A stretch of DNA of 64,000 bases from positions 5,208,001 through 5,272,000 of the forward strand of contig NC_071329.1 of the NCBI RefSeq assembly GCF_010183535.1, read 5' to 3'. The translations under genes and the position numbers were made by a program. This DNA comes from Caenorhabditis remanei. Its lineage: Eukaryota; Nematoda; Chromadorea; Rhabditida; Rhabditidae. A model generated the notes under the pieces. That model searched no databases and had not been told where the DNA came from. It saw nothing but the letters and a program-made list of their open reading frames with translations. Below, piece by piece: positions 12,001 to 21,924 of the stretch (positions within the stretch are counted from its first letter, which is position 1; each line of letters starts with the position of its first letter).

Positions 12001-12849
12001 AATTTGGTTTTCCTTCTTAACTTCAAGAATTCTTGTATTATTATACAGCTAATTTATCGCTTCCTCTCCTCATGCAAAAACCTGGATTGGCTACAGAATA
12101 TCACAAAACCTATCGAATTATGGCCGAAAATAAAAACTTTTGAAATTTGACCCTTCTTATATGCACCAATAATTAAAGTTTCTTAGAATTTCATGAAGTG
12201 TCATAATCTGAAAAAAAAAGATTTCAGTATTTTTTAACACATAATTGCTAATAATTTCCTAAGAATAGCAAAATATTACTAGTACATCAAGGTACCTAGT
12301 TGAACTTCCCCACGTAGGTTCTCTAGCGCCTTGTGGAATTAGGTCAATTTGGAAGTTAAAGAAAACTTAGTAGCATATTCAGTATTTTCCTGATGTCCAC
12401 CATTCCAAACATATAAAGTTATCACTGTTAAAACCCTAAATCAGTTTTTGATAAACTTAATTATTTCTAGATATGAACTCGGTGGTGGAGCCGCGCATCT
12501 CATCTCGGAAGAACGTGTTGATGATGGAAAAGAACATAGCGTCCGTTTTGAGCGTAAGGGAAGAGAGGGTCAAATGAGAATCGACAACCACCGAGAAGTC
12601 AACGGAAGGAGTACTGGAATCCTCGCGATGCTTAACGTCGACGGAAATATCTTTGTTGGAGGAGTCCCTGACATCTCCCGAGCGACCGGAGGCATTTTCT
12701 CCAACAACTTTGTCGGATGCATCGCTGATGTTGAGTTGAATGGTGTCAAGTTGGATTTAATGGCCACTGCGATCGACGGGAAGAATGTGAAGCCGTGTGA
12801 TGAGTGGATGCATCGGAAGAGATGGCTTTATAGAAGAAGGGTGCGGTGA
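42..12849 (+). CDS. unc-52: UNC-52 perlecan, 3' half of gene, long isoform
   Basis: Basement-membrane heparan sulfate proteoglycan core that anchors body-wall muscle attachments; the 5' part lies outside the window. Exons read: 42-222, 281-478 and 1195-1401 (see separate entries), 1504-1743, 2371-2525, 3810-about 4026, 5631-5844, 5893-6197, 6250-6462, 7644-7862, 7912-8081, 8130-8390, 8473-9280, 9330-9552, 12471-12849 (stop). Phases agree at every junction except the 3810 exon to 5631, where the donor (3984 or 4026, both phase 1) is uncertain. Domain order is Ig repeats with Cys, Trp and YxC (1504-2525 and 5631-5960), laminin G (about 5960-7720), two EGF modules (7729-8030), laminin G (8030-8670), a Thr/Glu-rich linker, one EGF (9175-9275), and a final laminin G ending in a basic tail. 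This matches perlecan domains IV and V. The order is diagnostic; the symbol is by family recognition. Confidence 0.93.
281..478 (+). CDS. unc-52: unc-52 alternative exon A: second half of an Ig domain
   Basis: Acceptor TATGCAG ends at 280 and the donor AG/GTTATG follows 478. The exon is phase 1 at both ends, so it can be included or skipped without a frameshift. It encodes a Trp pair (VLWWHA) and the YYC Cys motif of the distal half of an Ig fold, but not the first Ig cysteine. That cysteine is supplied by exon 42-222 (KCSVQ). The upstream intron is only 58 bp. It competes structurally with the exon at 1195-1401. Confidence 0.75.
1195..1401 (+). CDS. unc-52: unc-52 alternative exon B: second half of an Ig domain
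   Basis: Acceptor TTTTTCCAG ends at 1194 and the donor C/GTGAGA follows 1401. It is phase 1 at both ends, like exon A. It contains FKW and GVYRC, the Trp and second Cys of an Ig fold, and again lacks the first Cys. Joined directly to exon 42-222 it completes one Ig domain. If exon A is also included, exon B is left as an orphan half domain. In C. elegans this part of unc-52 (exons 16-18) is known to be alternatively spliced under MEC-8/SMU control. Confidence 0.78.
1880..2000. repeat. Short MITE with GCTCTACCGAAA / TTTCGGTGGAGCGC ends
   Basis: The ends are inverted (CACCGGCTCTACCGAAAC and TTTCGGTGGAGCGCAG) around a core resembling TGTGTGAGATGAGAG. Related copies lie at about 46045-46165, 49755-49830 and 54915-55035. 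It sits in an unc-52 intron. Confidence 0.6.
1993..2098. repeat. Short inverted-repeat element with CGGAATGGC arms
   Basis: CATAGTTGTTCG...CCGGAATGGC on the left mirrors GCCATTCCGTATAACTATG on the right. The middle holds several ATTCCG words. Intronic; likely a small MITE. Confidence 0.5.
2881..3709. repeat. Possible larger element bounded by ATTCCG-rich ends
   Basis: Both edges (2890-2935 and 3600-3695) are arrays of TTCCGAATTCCG-like words, and the right edge reads TTCCGTATAAAAC, resembling the neighbouring small MITE. The interior has no coding signal. It fills most of the 2526-3809 intron. The boundaries are guesses. Confidence 0.3.
3810..4061 (+). CDS. unc-52: unc-52 alternative terminal exon, medium isoform C-terminus
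   Basis: Acceptor CATTTCCAG ends at 3809, phase 0 with exon 2371-2525. The exon completes an Ig domain (RLLFTDLKEENAGVYRC), then runs into a strongly basic tail with clusters such as GKRKRK and RHRRR, and ends with a stop at 4061. This fits the known medium UNC-52 isoform that ends after domain IV, without the laminin G/EGF part. The long isoform must leave this exon at an internal donor (CACC/GTAGAC at 3984 or ACGC/GTACCA at 4026) to reach 5631. Confidence 0.8.
   Translation, partial: VTGGRLLFTDLKEENAGVYRCVAKTKAGPLQTRTVLNVGSGKRKRKHLGNRRGRRLRHRRRNVQNPAAPRKTRTTTKLFGSWF
4476..4481 (+). terminator. Poly(A) signal AATAAA for the medium unc-52 isoform
   Basis: A perfect AATAAA lies about 415 nt after the stop at 4061, in a pyrimidine-rich 3' UTR. 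It would end the short transcript upstream of the domain V exons. Confidence 0.55.
4482..5630. other. unc-52 intron / downstream of the medium isoform, repeat remnants
   Basis: No exon-like reading frame is visible. At about 4950-5225 there is a degenerate copy of the GC-ended family: ACTTGCAAAATCTCAGCCCGGG on the left and CTGAGCCGACCGCGCCG on the right, around an A/T-rich core. A short AAAAATAGTAAAAATA tandem lies at 5110-5155. Confidence 0.5.
6809..7153. mobile_element. Small hAT-like non-autonomous element with CTTCCGA minisatellite
   Basis: The ends CCCAGTTGCGCGGAA and (inverted) CAGAGTTGCGCGGAAG are terminal inverted repeats. They are flanked by a near-perfect 8-bp target duplication, CTATAGTG on the left (6801-6808) and CTAGAGTG on the right (7154-7161). 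Both ends carry arrays of ACTTCCG words (6825-6905, 7050-7125). No transposase is present. It lies in the unc-52 intron 6463-7643. Confidence 0.75.
7291..7480. repeat. Half copy of the GTAACTCGCTT palindromic MITE
   Basis: It contains GCGTAACTCGCTTGAAAC, ATGAGCTGAAAAATATACC, TGTGGATCTCGGCG and GCCGCGGGCCGGG, which define one arm of a palindromic family found complete at 55801-56167 and in the tandem array at 59048-60840. Only one arm is well preserved here. Confidence 0.6.
8689..8965 (+). other. unc-52: Thr/Glu-rich low-complexity linker in unc-52 domain V
   Basis: Inside exon 8473-9280, repeats of EEPETTTT type run between the second laminin G module and the third EGF. This is a likely O-glycosylated stalk. 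Imperfect ACTACAACAGAAGAGCC repeats make its length prone to change by slippage. Confidence 0.85.
9629..9945. repeat. Diverged copy of the AAGGAGGACTGAAGT inverted-repeat family
   Basis: It shares AAGGAGGACTGAAGTA, TTGTCCGAGAGGAGTAC and AACTCTTCCACCTAGGCTC with the complete element at 34297-34855. The right end is lost or diverged. Located in the long last intron of unc-52. Confidence 0.6.
10167..11950. mobile_element. 1.8-kb near-perfect palindrome (foldback element) in unc-52 intron
   Basis: The left arm begins GACCTATTAGTTTGTTAA and the right arm ends TTAACAAACCTATAGGTC; the arms run almost base for base into a centre near 11075. Each arm carries the same 133-codon open frame in opposite directions (10442-10843 minus, 11341-11742 plus), differing in only a few residues. 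The frame is Ser/Leu-rich with no domain I recognise and is probably incidental. The outer parts hold tandem units mixing CACGTG and ACATGT palindromes with CTACAGAAAAT. It occupies most of the 9553-12470 intron. Confidence 0.85.
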
Positions 12850-13334
12850 ACTAATTGAGAGTTTTAGTCGTGACTAGATATAAAAAAGAAAATGTTTTTC
12901 AATTTCAAACTTCTGTGATAATTTATTTGTTCTTTCTTTATGATTTTCTAATGAATGGTTTCTATGATTTTGGAATGTTGGACGAAAGTTAAGATTCACT
13001 GATTGCAAAATATCTGCCCAGTCCCGGAGTCAAAACATGTGAAATTTTCATCAAAAATAGTCAAAAATCTTAGGTACGCTTGTTTTATCGATATGTAAAG
13101 ACACAGTCGAAAATTCAACTTTTTTGCAAAAAAAATCCAAAAAATAAGTTCAAATATTCAAAAGTTTGTATTGTGACATGGGCCAGGCCAGGCCTATGAC
13201 CCGTTGCACAACGGTCATATAGTTATTATGTCATTTACAAATTCGTTTTTTAAACTTATTTTCAGAGTCAAGGATAATAGTGCATGTGGTATGAAATAGA
13301 TATAAAACACTTGAAAGTTCTAAATGTTTCAGTT

Positions 13335-13820
13335 TTTTATGGACCTATTCTGGGGTAACAAAAAATAGTTTTTTGCTTATTTTTGCTATTCAGAAAGTAG
13401 CAAAAAAAGCAAAAAACTCCTGGTTTGGAGGTATTTTTTGCTTGACCTTTCTAGGCCAGCCCGCGGATTTCTAGGCCATGTGTAGATTTACGGGAGAATT
13501 TTTTGTGATTTTTTCAGCATCGATGTACTTTATCGCTACTTTTGAACTGAATTCGTAATTTTATTGATTTATTTCATGCTTTGTAATCGTTTAATGATTT
13601 TTTTCCGAACTTTGCTAAAAAATCCCAAAAAAATCTCCCGTAAATCTACACCAAGCAAAGGTCTTGCAGCGAATGGCCTAGAAAATCGCGGGCTGGCCTA
13701 GAAAAGGTCAAGCAAAAAAATACCTCCAAACGAGGAGTTTTTGCTTTTTTTGCTACTTTCTGAATAGCAAAAACTAAGCAAAAGACTATTTTTTGCTACC
13801 CCAGAATAGGTCCATAACAT
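13335..13820. repeat. Inverted-repeat element with TATTCTGGGGTA ends
   Basis: ATGGACCTATTCTGGGGTA on the left mirrors TACCCCAGAATAGGTCCAT on the right. The arms (roughly 200 bp) share GGCCAGCCCGCG, GGTATTTTTTGCTTGACC and AGATTTACGGGAGA with their complements. No coding capacity. Downstream of unc-52. Confidence 0.8.
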
Positions 13821-14564
13821 TAGTAAATTTCCAGCAAATCACAACTACAAAATATCAAGACTCTGAAAACTTCAGCGCACTGCCAATTTTCACGACTACA
13901 AAGTTTCTCTAATACTTTTATTTCAAAATTTGGCGATTTTGAGGTGCAATTTAAATGGTTCTACGCAAATCGAAAAAATTACAGTCTCAACCTTCTATAT
14001 ACGTCCAAAAACTTTTCCTTTTCTCTCAAATCTTGATCTCACTTTTTTTGTGTCTTCGTCTAACTGACTCATCAAATCAAACGAAAAGTATCACTTTAAA
14101 CTGAACATGAAAAATCGTCGAAAAGAGGAAAGGACTACAACAAATAAAAGAGAATATATAAGAGAGACTGAAACAGGATCATCTTAACTACTTGCTGAAT
14201 GCTTCATTATCGATGACGCCGATCTTAAACTTGCGCATCACTTCACTTTCCATTGCCTATCCGTGTCCCCTCCTCCTTCTTTTCGTTCATTACGATTCTC
14301 TTAGTCTCCACTCGGCCGACGGATAGAAGACGAAAGAGGACAGATAATAAGATGCAGTAGTTGCCCTACATCTCTTTCGCTTTCTCTCTTATCCCTTATC
14401 CGTTCTCTTTTTATTTTCCAACGAATCATCGATCCAAAATCAATCAGAAGAAGGATTTCCCCTTATTTTGAAAAATTTTGAATTTGGATTTTAGGCAATC
14501 GTCTGAAAACTTAAAAATCTAAAAAACCTTCAAAAATGTTTAGAATTTACAAAAAAATTCTCAA

Positions 14565-14825
14565 GTATAACGGCATGCTGCTATATTTTTCAACTGTCTC
14601 TCAGTGAAGTTTTGGTGGTTTTTGTGACTTCTTAAAGATTACTAAACAACTTTTCTAGACATGCTTTTTACTGTTCTAAGTGCTATACTAATAACGCTGA
14701 ATTTAATCAGAATTGTGGAAAGTGTCCAGGAGAATACTAGTGGTGAATTTTAAGCATGTAAAAGGTGTCGTTCTATTACAGGTGCCGTTCTATTACAGGT
14801 GCGGTTATAATACGGTTATTACGGT
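14565..14825. repeat. TACGGTA/AACGGCATGC palindromic MITE, copy 1
   Basis: The left end reads GTATAACGGCATGCTG and the right reads GTTATAATACGGTTATTACGG, with an internal duplicate of CCGTTCTATTACAGGTG. Same family as 15052-15315 and 40386-40663. Confidence 0.6.
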
Positions 14826-15051
14826 AGCTCTTTCAAAGAACGGGATGTCTAATTTGAGGACCTGAGTACGGTAGAGTGAGAAAAAAACCGTTGCTGATCT
14901 TTTTAGCTAGCGGAAATTGTTTTTTAGTGCTTATCAAGATTTTTGATCGAATAAAAAACTGAACGGAAACGGCGAAAAATCTAGATAAAAGATCCGTCCT
15001 CATGCTAATGTCTAGGTGTTGAACTTTGAGAAAATCTTGGTTTAATAGTTT

Positions 15052-15315
15052 ACCGTAAAAAACAGTATTATTACGGCATGCCGTTGTACATATTTTAACA
15101 ACTGTCTCCCCTAGAAATTTCGAGGTTTCAGTAATTCATAAAAATTAACCGTAAAAACTATTCTGGTCGTTCTACATATTTGGTAATTTAGAGGATGATT
15201 CTGATCGATGATTCTAATCCAAATAAAGAAAAAATGCCGGATCATCATAGTTATGAATTCTGAGTATGAATGGGGTGAAGTTATAGTACAGGTGCCGTTA
15301 TAATACAGTTTTTAC
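15052..15315. repeat. TACGGTA/AACGGCATGC palindromic MITE, copy 2
   Basis: Begins TACCGTAAAAAACAGTATTA and ends GCCGTTATAATACAGTTTTT. It lies about 280 bp upstream of the ATG of the next gene. The rest of 12850-15592 is AT-rich spacer with no coding signal that I can see. Confidence 0.65.
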
Positions 15316-15592
15316 TGTATTTTAATATTTACTTGGAAAAAATATGAATTATTTTTGGAGAATATGTATGTATAAGGATTTTGATACACACTCTTTGTCT
15401 TCGCTATAAATTTTAGTTTAGCAGAAATAATCTATAAGAGCGCTATCAGGTTTGGGCACTTTTTCTGATAGCAAAAATATCTACATTTATATAGACAGCA
15501 CCGTTTCAGTTTTTGAATAACTTCTTTCTCTTTTTTTCTCAATCGTTTTCACTCTCTTATAACGTCAAATTTCCTAAAATTAAACTTTCAGA

Positions 15593-17668
15593 ATGCGGAG
15601 AAGGATTCTCCTCTGTCTTGCCGCTCTCACAGTTGCAGTTAGTACCCAGCTGATACCCAACCATGTCAGCCTGAACGAGAAAAGAAAACACATTGAAGTA
15701 GACTCCTCTTGGTTGGACAAAAAACAGAAGGAAGTTCAACGAGTGAGTTAATTTATCTGTAATTGATCTTATTGGCATATTACACTAACTAATTTTATGA
15801 TCTACTACCTATCTAGATAACCATCTCCCGTTGAACAGGTTTCCCTTCTTTCAGGTAGCCCTCGATGCGTCGAACAAAGAGAAAGTTGTGTTGGACTTAC
15901 TAAACACGAACCAACGATTCAGTGCTTCTTCCGCCGGAAATATCGCTGCCGCCGAGACGTTCGATGGGAAGAGAGCTCAAGTGCAAAAGATTGGAGATAA
16001 GGGAGGAATTGCGACAGTTGATGGTCATAAGTGAGTTGGATTGAAGGCCGTTAGCTTAACGATCTATAAATATCTAGAGCCCAACTCCGCACCAAGACTG
16101 ACGGTGAGGGTGAGCACGCTTTGTTGAAGGCTGATGGAAAGTACGAGCTTGACACAATTGCAAAGGGAGATCTGAAAGGAGACCCATCTGTGAGTTAGCA
16201 GTAGAGCGCATTTACTTACTATCAACAAATTATATTTCAGAAAACCGAATTCGAAGCCAAGAACGAGAGATTAGACTTCAAGCTGAACCCACACGCACAT
16301 AACAATAATAGTGGAGATGGTACATTGGCATTCTATGATAAGGTAAGTACTTTTGGGCTCCGGTAGATCAAAATAAATACTAATATATTCCAGGAAAAAG
16401 ACAAGAACGGAAAATATGCTTACACCATCGCCCAAAACGGAAAGAAGACCGATGCCACTCTCTCCGCCGATAACCTCATTGGCTCCGAGCTCGAGCAATC
16501 CCTCTTCGGACGCAGAAACAACAAATACCACTGCACCGCTGAAACCCCAGGAGTCTCTCAGTGTTACGATGCCAAGGGACACTCTGTTGGAAAAGTAGTT
16601 GCTGACAAAAATGGAAATACAGTAGTCTACAATGACAAGGATGTGCCAATTGGAACTGGATCCGTCAAGCAAACTGGACCAAAGTCTTATGAAGCTGTCA
16701 TCTCGAAGAATCTGTTCATTGCAAAACTGAAAGACGTTAGATCTGCACCATGCTGCAAAGAGCTTACCGGACAGGAGTGCGCTGCACCAATCAAGTTGGC
16801 TAACCCTACTTTCAGTCATCCATCCAATCGAGAAGGTGACGGAACCGTGCATCTCACTTGGCCAGATTGCTTCGATATGGGAATTGATATCACTCTTCCA
16901 CCAGGAGTCCATATCAATAAACTCGCCATGAAATTGGATGTCTCCATTCAACCAATTGGAAAACTCAGATGCATGGATGTCGCCACTTGTGGAAGAGAGT
17001 GTTTCTACTGTGATTGGTGTAAAGAGTCGAGAAAACTCAAGTTGCTGGAAAACACCGAAGGAAACTTGTGCCGTGCCACCGGAGAGCGTACCTACCGTCT
17101 CACCACAAAATTGTGCCCACCTCCAGAGGACCCTAACTTCACAATGTGCACCGCATTCTCTAAATCCGTTTGGCAGAAGGATTACTGGCAGAAGCAGGGA
17201 GCAGTGGATGTCTGGATGAAGTTCTACGAGCGTGGACAAACGAGACCGGAGCTTGAGAAGGAATTCTTCGCTCAAATTGACAACCCACTTCTCGGAAAGG
17301 CATTCAAGTTTGCGATTATTGGAGAGTGGCTTGCTGCCAACTCACTCGACCAGGGATCCTACACACCGACTAACTCGGAGCTCTTGGAATACTGGGTATC
17401 CAAACGTGACCCAGATCGTCTGTTGGCTTGTCAGCACGCTGTTGTCGACTATGATATCGAGGGAGCTAAGGTCAAGACCAACTTGCTCTTTGAAGCAGCC
17501 ACCACCGCTAACTCTATCCCGAATATTCTGAAGGATAAGAAGTGTGGAGCATTCGAGAAGCTCCAAGAGGACAGATTCCAGAAGGAAGCGGCGGATTATA
17601 AGAGAACTTCTGGAGGAGGAAACTTCTTGTCTGGACTCGGAGGATTCTTGAATACTGTCAGAGGATAA
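15593..17668 (+). CDS. Secreted cysteine-rich nematode protein, 604 aa
   Basis: Function unknown. Exons 15593-15742, 15855-16030, 16078-16189, 16241-16342 and 16394-17668 join in frame. The ATG follows a TTTCAG/A site that looks like a spliced-leader acceptor. Residues 1-19 form a signal peptide (RRRILLCLAALTVAVSTQ). Residues 20-240 are hydrophilic and Lys/Asp/Gly-rich. The C-terminal half has many cysteines (APCC, CGRECFYCDWC, further single Cys) and suggests a disulfide-rich extracellular module; the end is Gly-rich (SGLGGF). The last exon is long and unbroken. I recognise no catalytic motif. A partial duplicate follows at 17808. Confidence 0.88.
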
Positions 17669-17807
17669 GCGGAGAAAGGAGTTATTTATTGATATTTATT
17701 ATGTTGTGTCTTTCATTTCTTTTTATTATTATTGTCTGTTTGTATATATTTAAAATATAAATTTTTGATCTCTATTTAGTTCAAAATGAATGAAAAAATT
17801 ATTTTCC

Positions 17808-18052
17808 AATCGGCTCAATCCCTCTTCGGATGCAGAAACAATAAATACTACTGCACCGCAGAAACCCCAGAAGTCTCTCCGTGACGCCAAGGGACACTCT
17901 GTTGGAAAAGTAGTTGCTGACAAAAATGGAAATACAGTAGTCTACAATGACAATAATGTGCCAATTGGAACTGGATCCGTCAAGAAAACTGGACCAAAGT
18001 CTTATGAGGCTGTTATCTCGAAAAATCTCTTCATTGCAAAACTGAAAAAAAA
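17808..18052 (+). pseudogene. Broken partial duplicate of the preceding gene
   Basis: About 245 bp closely match part of the last exon of the upstream gene (about 16490-16735), from CAATCCCTCTTCGG to GCAAAACTGAAA. A small deletion after GTCTCTC shifts the frame into an immediate TGA. It has no start, signal peptide or downstream cysteine module. This is a local segmental duplication, not a processed copy of the 5' part. Confidence 0.85.
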
Positions 18053-18529
18053 ACTTAGCTTTTTGAGAATGTTAATTGGAATTACTTGTACACGAAGTTC
18101 TTTACAAATTCATTTATTAAACTTTATTTGACTTTCTATCATCTTTGTAACGTCCTCTTTGCCTCTCTATCGTTGTGGTCATTTCAGGTTTAAATTAAGA
18201 TTCAAAACATCTGACATACTTTTGTATTGAAAATTTAAAAATGATAAATGAACGGGAGAAAAGGGTAAAAATCCATGTAGCTGCCTGTTTGCCACAAGGT
18301 AAGAGACCGGCCCAATCAGATATTCTCACATGTCGAAAAATCTATGAAGAAAAGACGTCACTAGTTTGCTTACAGGAAATAACGCGAGTTGTGTGACTTG
18401 AATTTCGATATCCTTCTGGTAGTCGATAGTACGTGGTGTTATTTTTATAATCAAATCATCATTATCTTTATTCCTCACTAAAAAAGTAACATATGCACAC
18501 AAAAACAAAAAAAGTAACATATTGTCAGT

Positions 18530-19487
18530 TCAAACAATTATTGCTGAATCCCGCGGCGCAAAATCCCTCTTCATCAAGTCCAATGCATCATCAATCGCGA
18601 ATTGCAGCCTGAAATTCCGCTTTAATTTCATCTTCATTTTATGTTTCTCAAGAGCCATTTCCAAGGGAAGAAGTCGCATCCAATAATAAGATTCTTTTCC
18701 GAGTGTTTTGAGAACTTGAAATCCTGTTAATATCCAGTGTTTCTCATCATAGATGTTTTTGTTTTCCATCGTCCCCAAAACACCAACAAAAACAGATTCC
18801 ACGATTTTTCTAGACAAAAATTCAATAAGAAAAAGATTAGCGAGAAAAACGTAGAGTCCCAGTGATCTTCTTCTGAGTCTATCTTGTTCATCTGCCAATA
18901 AAACATCTTTTGGATTTTCCTCCAATCCAACAGGTCCATTTTGGTTGGGGTCGACGCATTGGTGGTTATCCGGATTAATATCTTCATTAAACAGTTCTTG
19001 AGCTTCCGACAATATTAAAAATTTTATTTTCGCGCCAATGATCCCATTGTGTTGAAAAAATTTTTTGATCACTTTTGTATAAAGAGCACAATACTCTGGT
19101 TCATTGATGCATTTTTCGAGGAACAACTTGGCAACTTGTTTAAGATTATCCTCATTCGAGTTGAAGTCATACGTAAGAAGTTCTTGAACAATTTGATCCA
19201 AGGTTTGTTGTGTGACTTTGTTGAGTAGTTGTCGAACTTTATTTGTAACCGTCTGAAATAATTGACGTCGGAATGAAAATCAATAATTATGAACTGTTCA
19301 CCATCAATGAAACGTCATTTTTGTCCCTCTGTCGTTGCGGTTTCCATCGATTCAGAGTGTTATTTAGACAGGACTGAAAAAAAAGTTGAAAAATTATGAT
19401 ACTTTGATTGCGGAGCTGTAGAAAAACATTTGCTCTAATGACTTTTTCAAAAAAGAAGTCCATTTTCCGCCAAGAACACACCTTCAT
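18530..19487 (-). CDS. Stand-alone MIF4G-domain (eIF4G-like) protein, 266 aa
   Basis: MIF4G domains are HEAT-like helical repeats that bind eIF4A or RNA in eIF4G-family translation factors. Minus-strand exons: 19487-19482 (ATGAAG only), 19373-19302, and 19252-18530. Diagnostic stretches are NRWKPQR then VRQLLNKVT at the domain start, NEPEYCALYTKV (helix 2), and DRLRRRSLGLYVFLANLF in the middle, as in eIF4G. No eIF4E-binding, PABP-binding or MA3 region is present, so it is only the MIF4G core. AATAAA lies at 18472-18467. The tiny first exon is the weakest part of the model; an upstream start is possible. Confidence 0.78.
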
Positions 19488-19725
19488 AATGTTGTGACCT
19501 TCGAAATGGAAGAAAAGTAATCAGAATTTAAATGCGACACGAAAATTGAAAATAAGGGTAGTTTAGTATAGGGAAACTGAAAAATTACAAATTATCAGTA
19601 GTGAAATGATAGAGAGTTTCGTTCTTATCAAACAATGATTCCTTATGTCAACATTCAATTGTGAATTTTTAGATTGTAAACAACTGAAATGAGGAGAAGT
19701 AAAATTGGAAAGCAATTCTAATTAT

Positions 19726-20915
19726 ATTTGAAAGCAGGGATGTGCGGAACGGAATTCGGAATTCCGAAAAATTCCGAAAATCGGCTCATTTTCGGAACGG
19801 AATTCCGATCGGAATATTCCGAAAAAAAATTTCGGAATGGAAGACAAAGTACTGTATTAAAGGCGCATGCGCACTTTTCATGACGGGTCTCGAACAGATT
19901 TTTTTCCGCAGTTTTCAGGCGGTTTTTTTTTTTAATTTTCGTCATTTCGCAGTGTTTTTTTTACACAAAAAAACGGTTTTCAGCATTCGATATGGGTAAA
20001 TGGGACAATCTGTTGAAAAAAAATTCCGACGGAACGAAAATATGTGTTTTGTGCCACAAGAAGTTTAGCAGAAGCAGGGGAACACGAATGTTTTTTTAAG
20101 ACATTTCAAAAATGATCACAACGAAGAATATCGAAAGGTAAGTATTTTCGAAACAAAATAAATTAACAATTAGGATTTTCACATTTTCAGATTCAAAATT
20201 GTTCAATGAAGACTACAGAAACCGAGGAGCCGGCGTCGAAAAAATCACAACCTCAAATCGATCATTGTTTTTCGGCTTATGCGGATAATGGGCCGAAAAC
20301 TGTACAAACCTAGAGAGCTTTGATCCAACTTATCGCATCTGCAGCATTACCGCTGAGTCTCGTTGAACATGCTTTTATTCTTACAGAGAAACCTTCCATT
20401 GATGGGATTTGATTAGTCTCCCATATTTTCTGTTAAGATTTTCTGTTTTCTTGTTGTTTGGAATCTATTTGCTGAAAGTTATTTTTCTCTTACTGCTGAT
20501 TCTCTCAATTTGTTAAAGTTGTTCAATTGTTCAGTTCTCTTGACTTGTTTTAAGGTTAATTATTGACTTTTTAAACTCACTGTTTTTATTGTTGAAATTT
20601 ACTGTTCTTATTGTTGAAAATAAAAAGTGAAAAATAATGAGATCGGCTAATTGGAAGAAACTCGAGAAATAATAAGAAAAAATGAAAATTCCGAAAGTCC
20701 GAAAATCGGAATATTCCGACATTCCGAAAGTCCGAAAATCCGAAATTCCGAAATTTCGAAAATCCGAAATTCGGAATAGTCCGAGATTCCGAAAGTCCGA
20801 AAATTTGAAATTCGGACAATTCCGAGATTCCGAAATTCCGAAATTTTGAAACTCGGACATTTTTTAGTGTCCGAAATTCCGAAATTTTCCTGTCCGCGCA
20901 TCCCTGATTTGAAAG
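19726..20915. mobile_element. Decayed hAT transposon with BED finger remnant and intact target duplication
   Basis: The element is 19735-20906. Its ends, CAGGGATGTGCGGAA and (inverted) CAGGGATGCGCGGACAGG, are terminal inverted repeats. ATTTGAAAG occurs directly on both sides (19726-19734, 20907-20915), consistent with an 8-bp hAT duplication plus one ambiguous base. Inside (+), from ATG 19992, a BED-type zinc finger can be read (KICVLCHKKFS, then a frameshifted FRHFKNDHNEEY). After an intron-like gap, FSAYADNGPKT and SLVEHAFIL resemble the hAT transposase N-terminus. It is broken by stops and most of the transposase is missing. The ends are full of TTCCGAAA words. Confidence 0.85.
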
Positions 20916-21198
20916 ACGAGACAAAATTGAAGCTCTTGTCTACCATAACTTGCATCCTTCAGCGACAGGTGGAGAATATACAGATGGATAGGCATAACGT
21001 AAATCGAAAAAGTTAAGAACTATGAAACAAAGTTCATCCTTCAAAGTTAAAGAAATTCACTGAGATTTCAAGAAAATCCGCTTAGGCTGTCAATTGAAAA
21101 AAATCCAAAAAACTTTGCTCCTAATGATTTTTTTTGGTTTTTTGTCAATTTGTACAGACCAATGAGACGTGCAGTTTTAAGTTAGAATTGATATCATG

Positions 21199-21560
21199 TG
21201 ACAAGGGAAGTCCTCGAAGTGTTCTCGTTCTAACGACTCAAAAATTTGACCCCTGATACTTTCGAGTCAGTAGAATCCGAGTCTGAAAAAAGTTCTGCTA
21301 CATCTTTTTTTGAGCCGAGTTATAAGCCGTCAAACTTTTCCTATAATTAAAAATGTTTTGCGTAGAACGCTGTCTGCAGGAATATCCGCCAAAACATATC
21401 TCCCAATTTTTCAACCATTGGTGGTGTAAGAGTTAGTGGTGATAACTCGGCTCAGAAAAGGATTTAGCAGAATTTTTTTCAGATTCGGATACTACGGACT
21501 CGAAAGTATCAGGGGTTAAACTTTTGAGTCGTTAGAAAGAGGACACTTCTTACCTTGTGA
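21199..21560. repeat. Inverted-repeat MITE ending GTCCTC...GAGGAC
   Basis: The left arm (CTAACGACTCAAAAATTTGA, CCCCTGATACTTTCGAGTC, GAGCCGAGTTAT) is mirrored on the right (ATAACTCGGCTC, GACTCGAAAGTATCAGGGG, TTGAGTCGTTAG). The loop is about 90 bp. No coding content. It sits 365 bp upstream of the next gene. Confidence 0.8.
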
Positions 21561-21924
21561 GATTTTGCCATGGGATCACAAATTGCTTCATCATTTTTGC
21601 TTTTGTAGAGAATACATGTTAAATAAATTGACTTTACTCATTCTAAAGGTCTCAGAAAGCTCAATTCAAATACTTTAACAATTTTCAAAATCTTTCACAA
21701 AAAACGCACTATAACGGGACTCATCATAAATCCCCCACCTCCCATCATTTTTTGTTGTTCGATGTCGCAATCCCCTATATCTTCTCGATTTCTCTTCATT
21801 TTTCCAATTCTCATCGAAATCACAGGATGATTTGACTACAATCCCGTCAAACAAGTCTTCACGATTTCTTATCTCGGCTTCCATCCTGCCCGCAATCATT
21901 GTTACATAGCCACGGCGTCTTATC

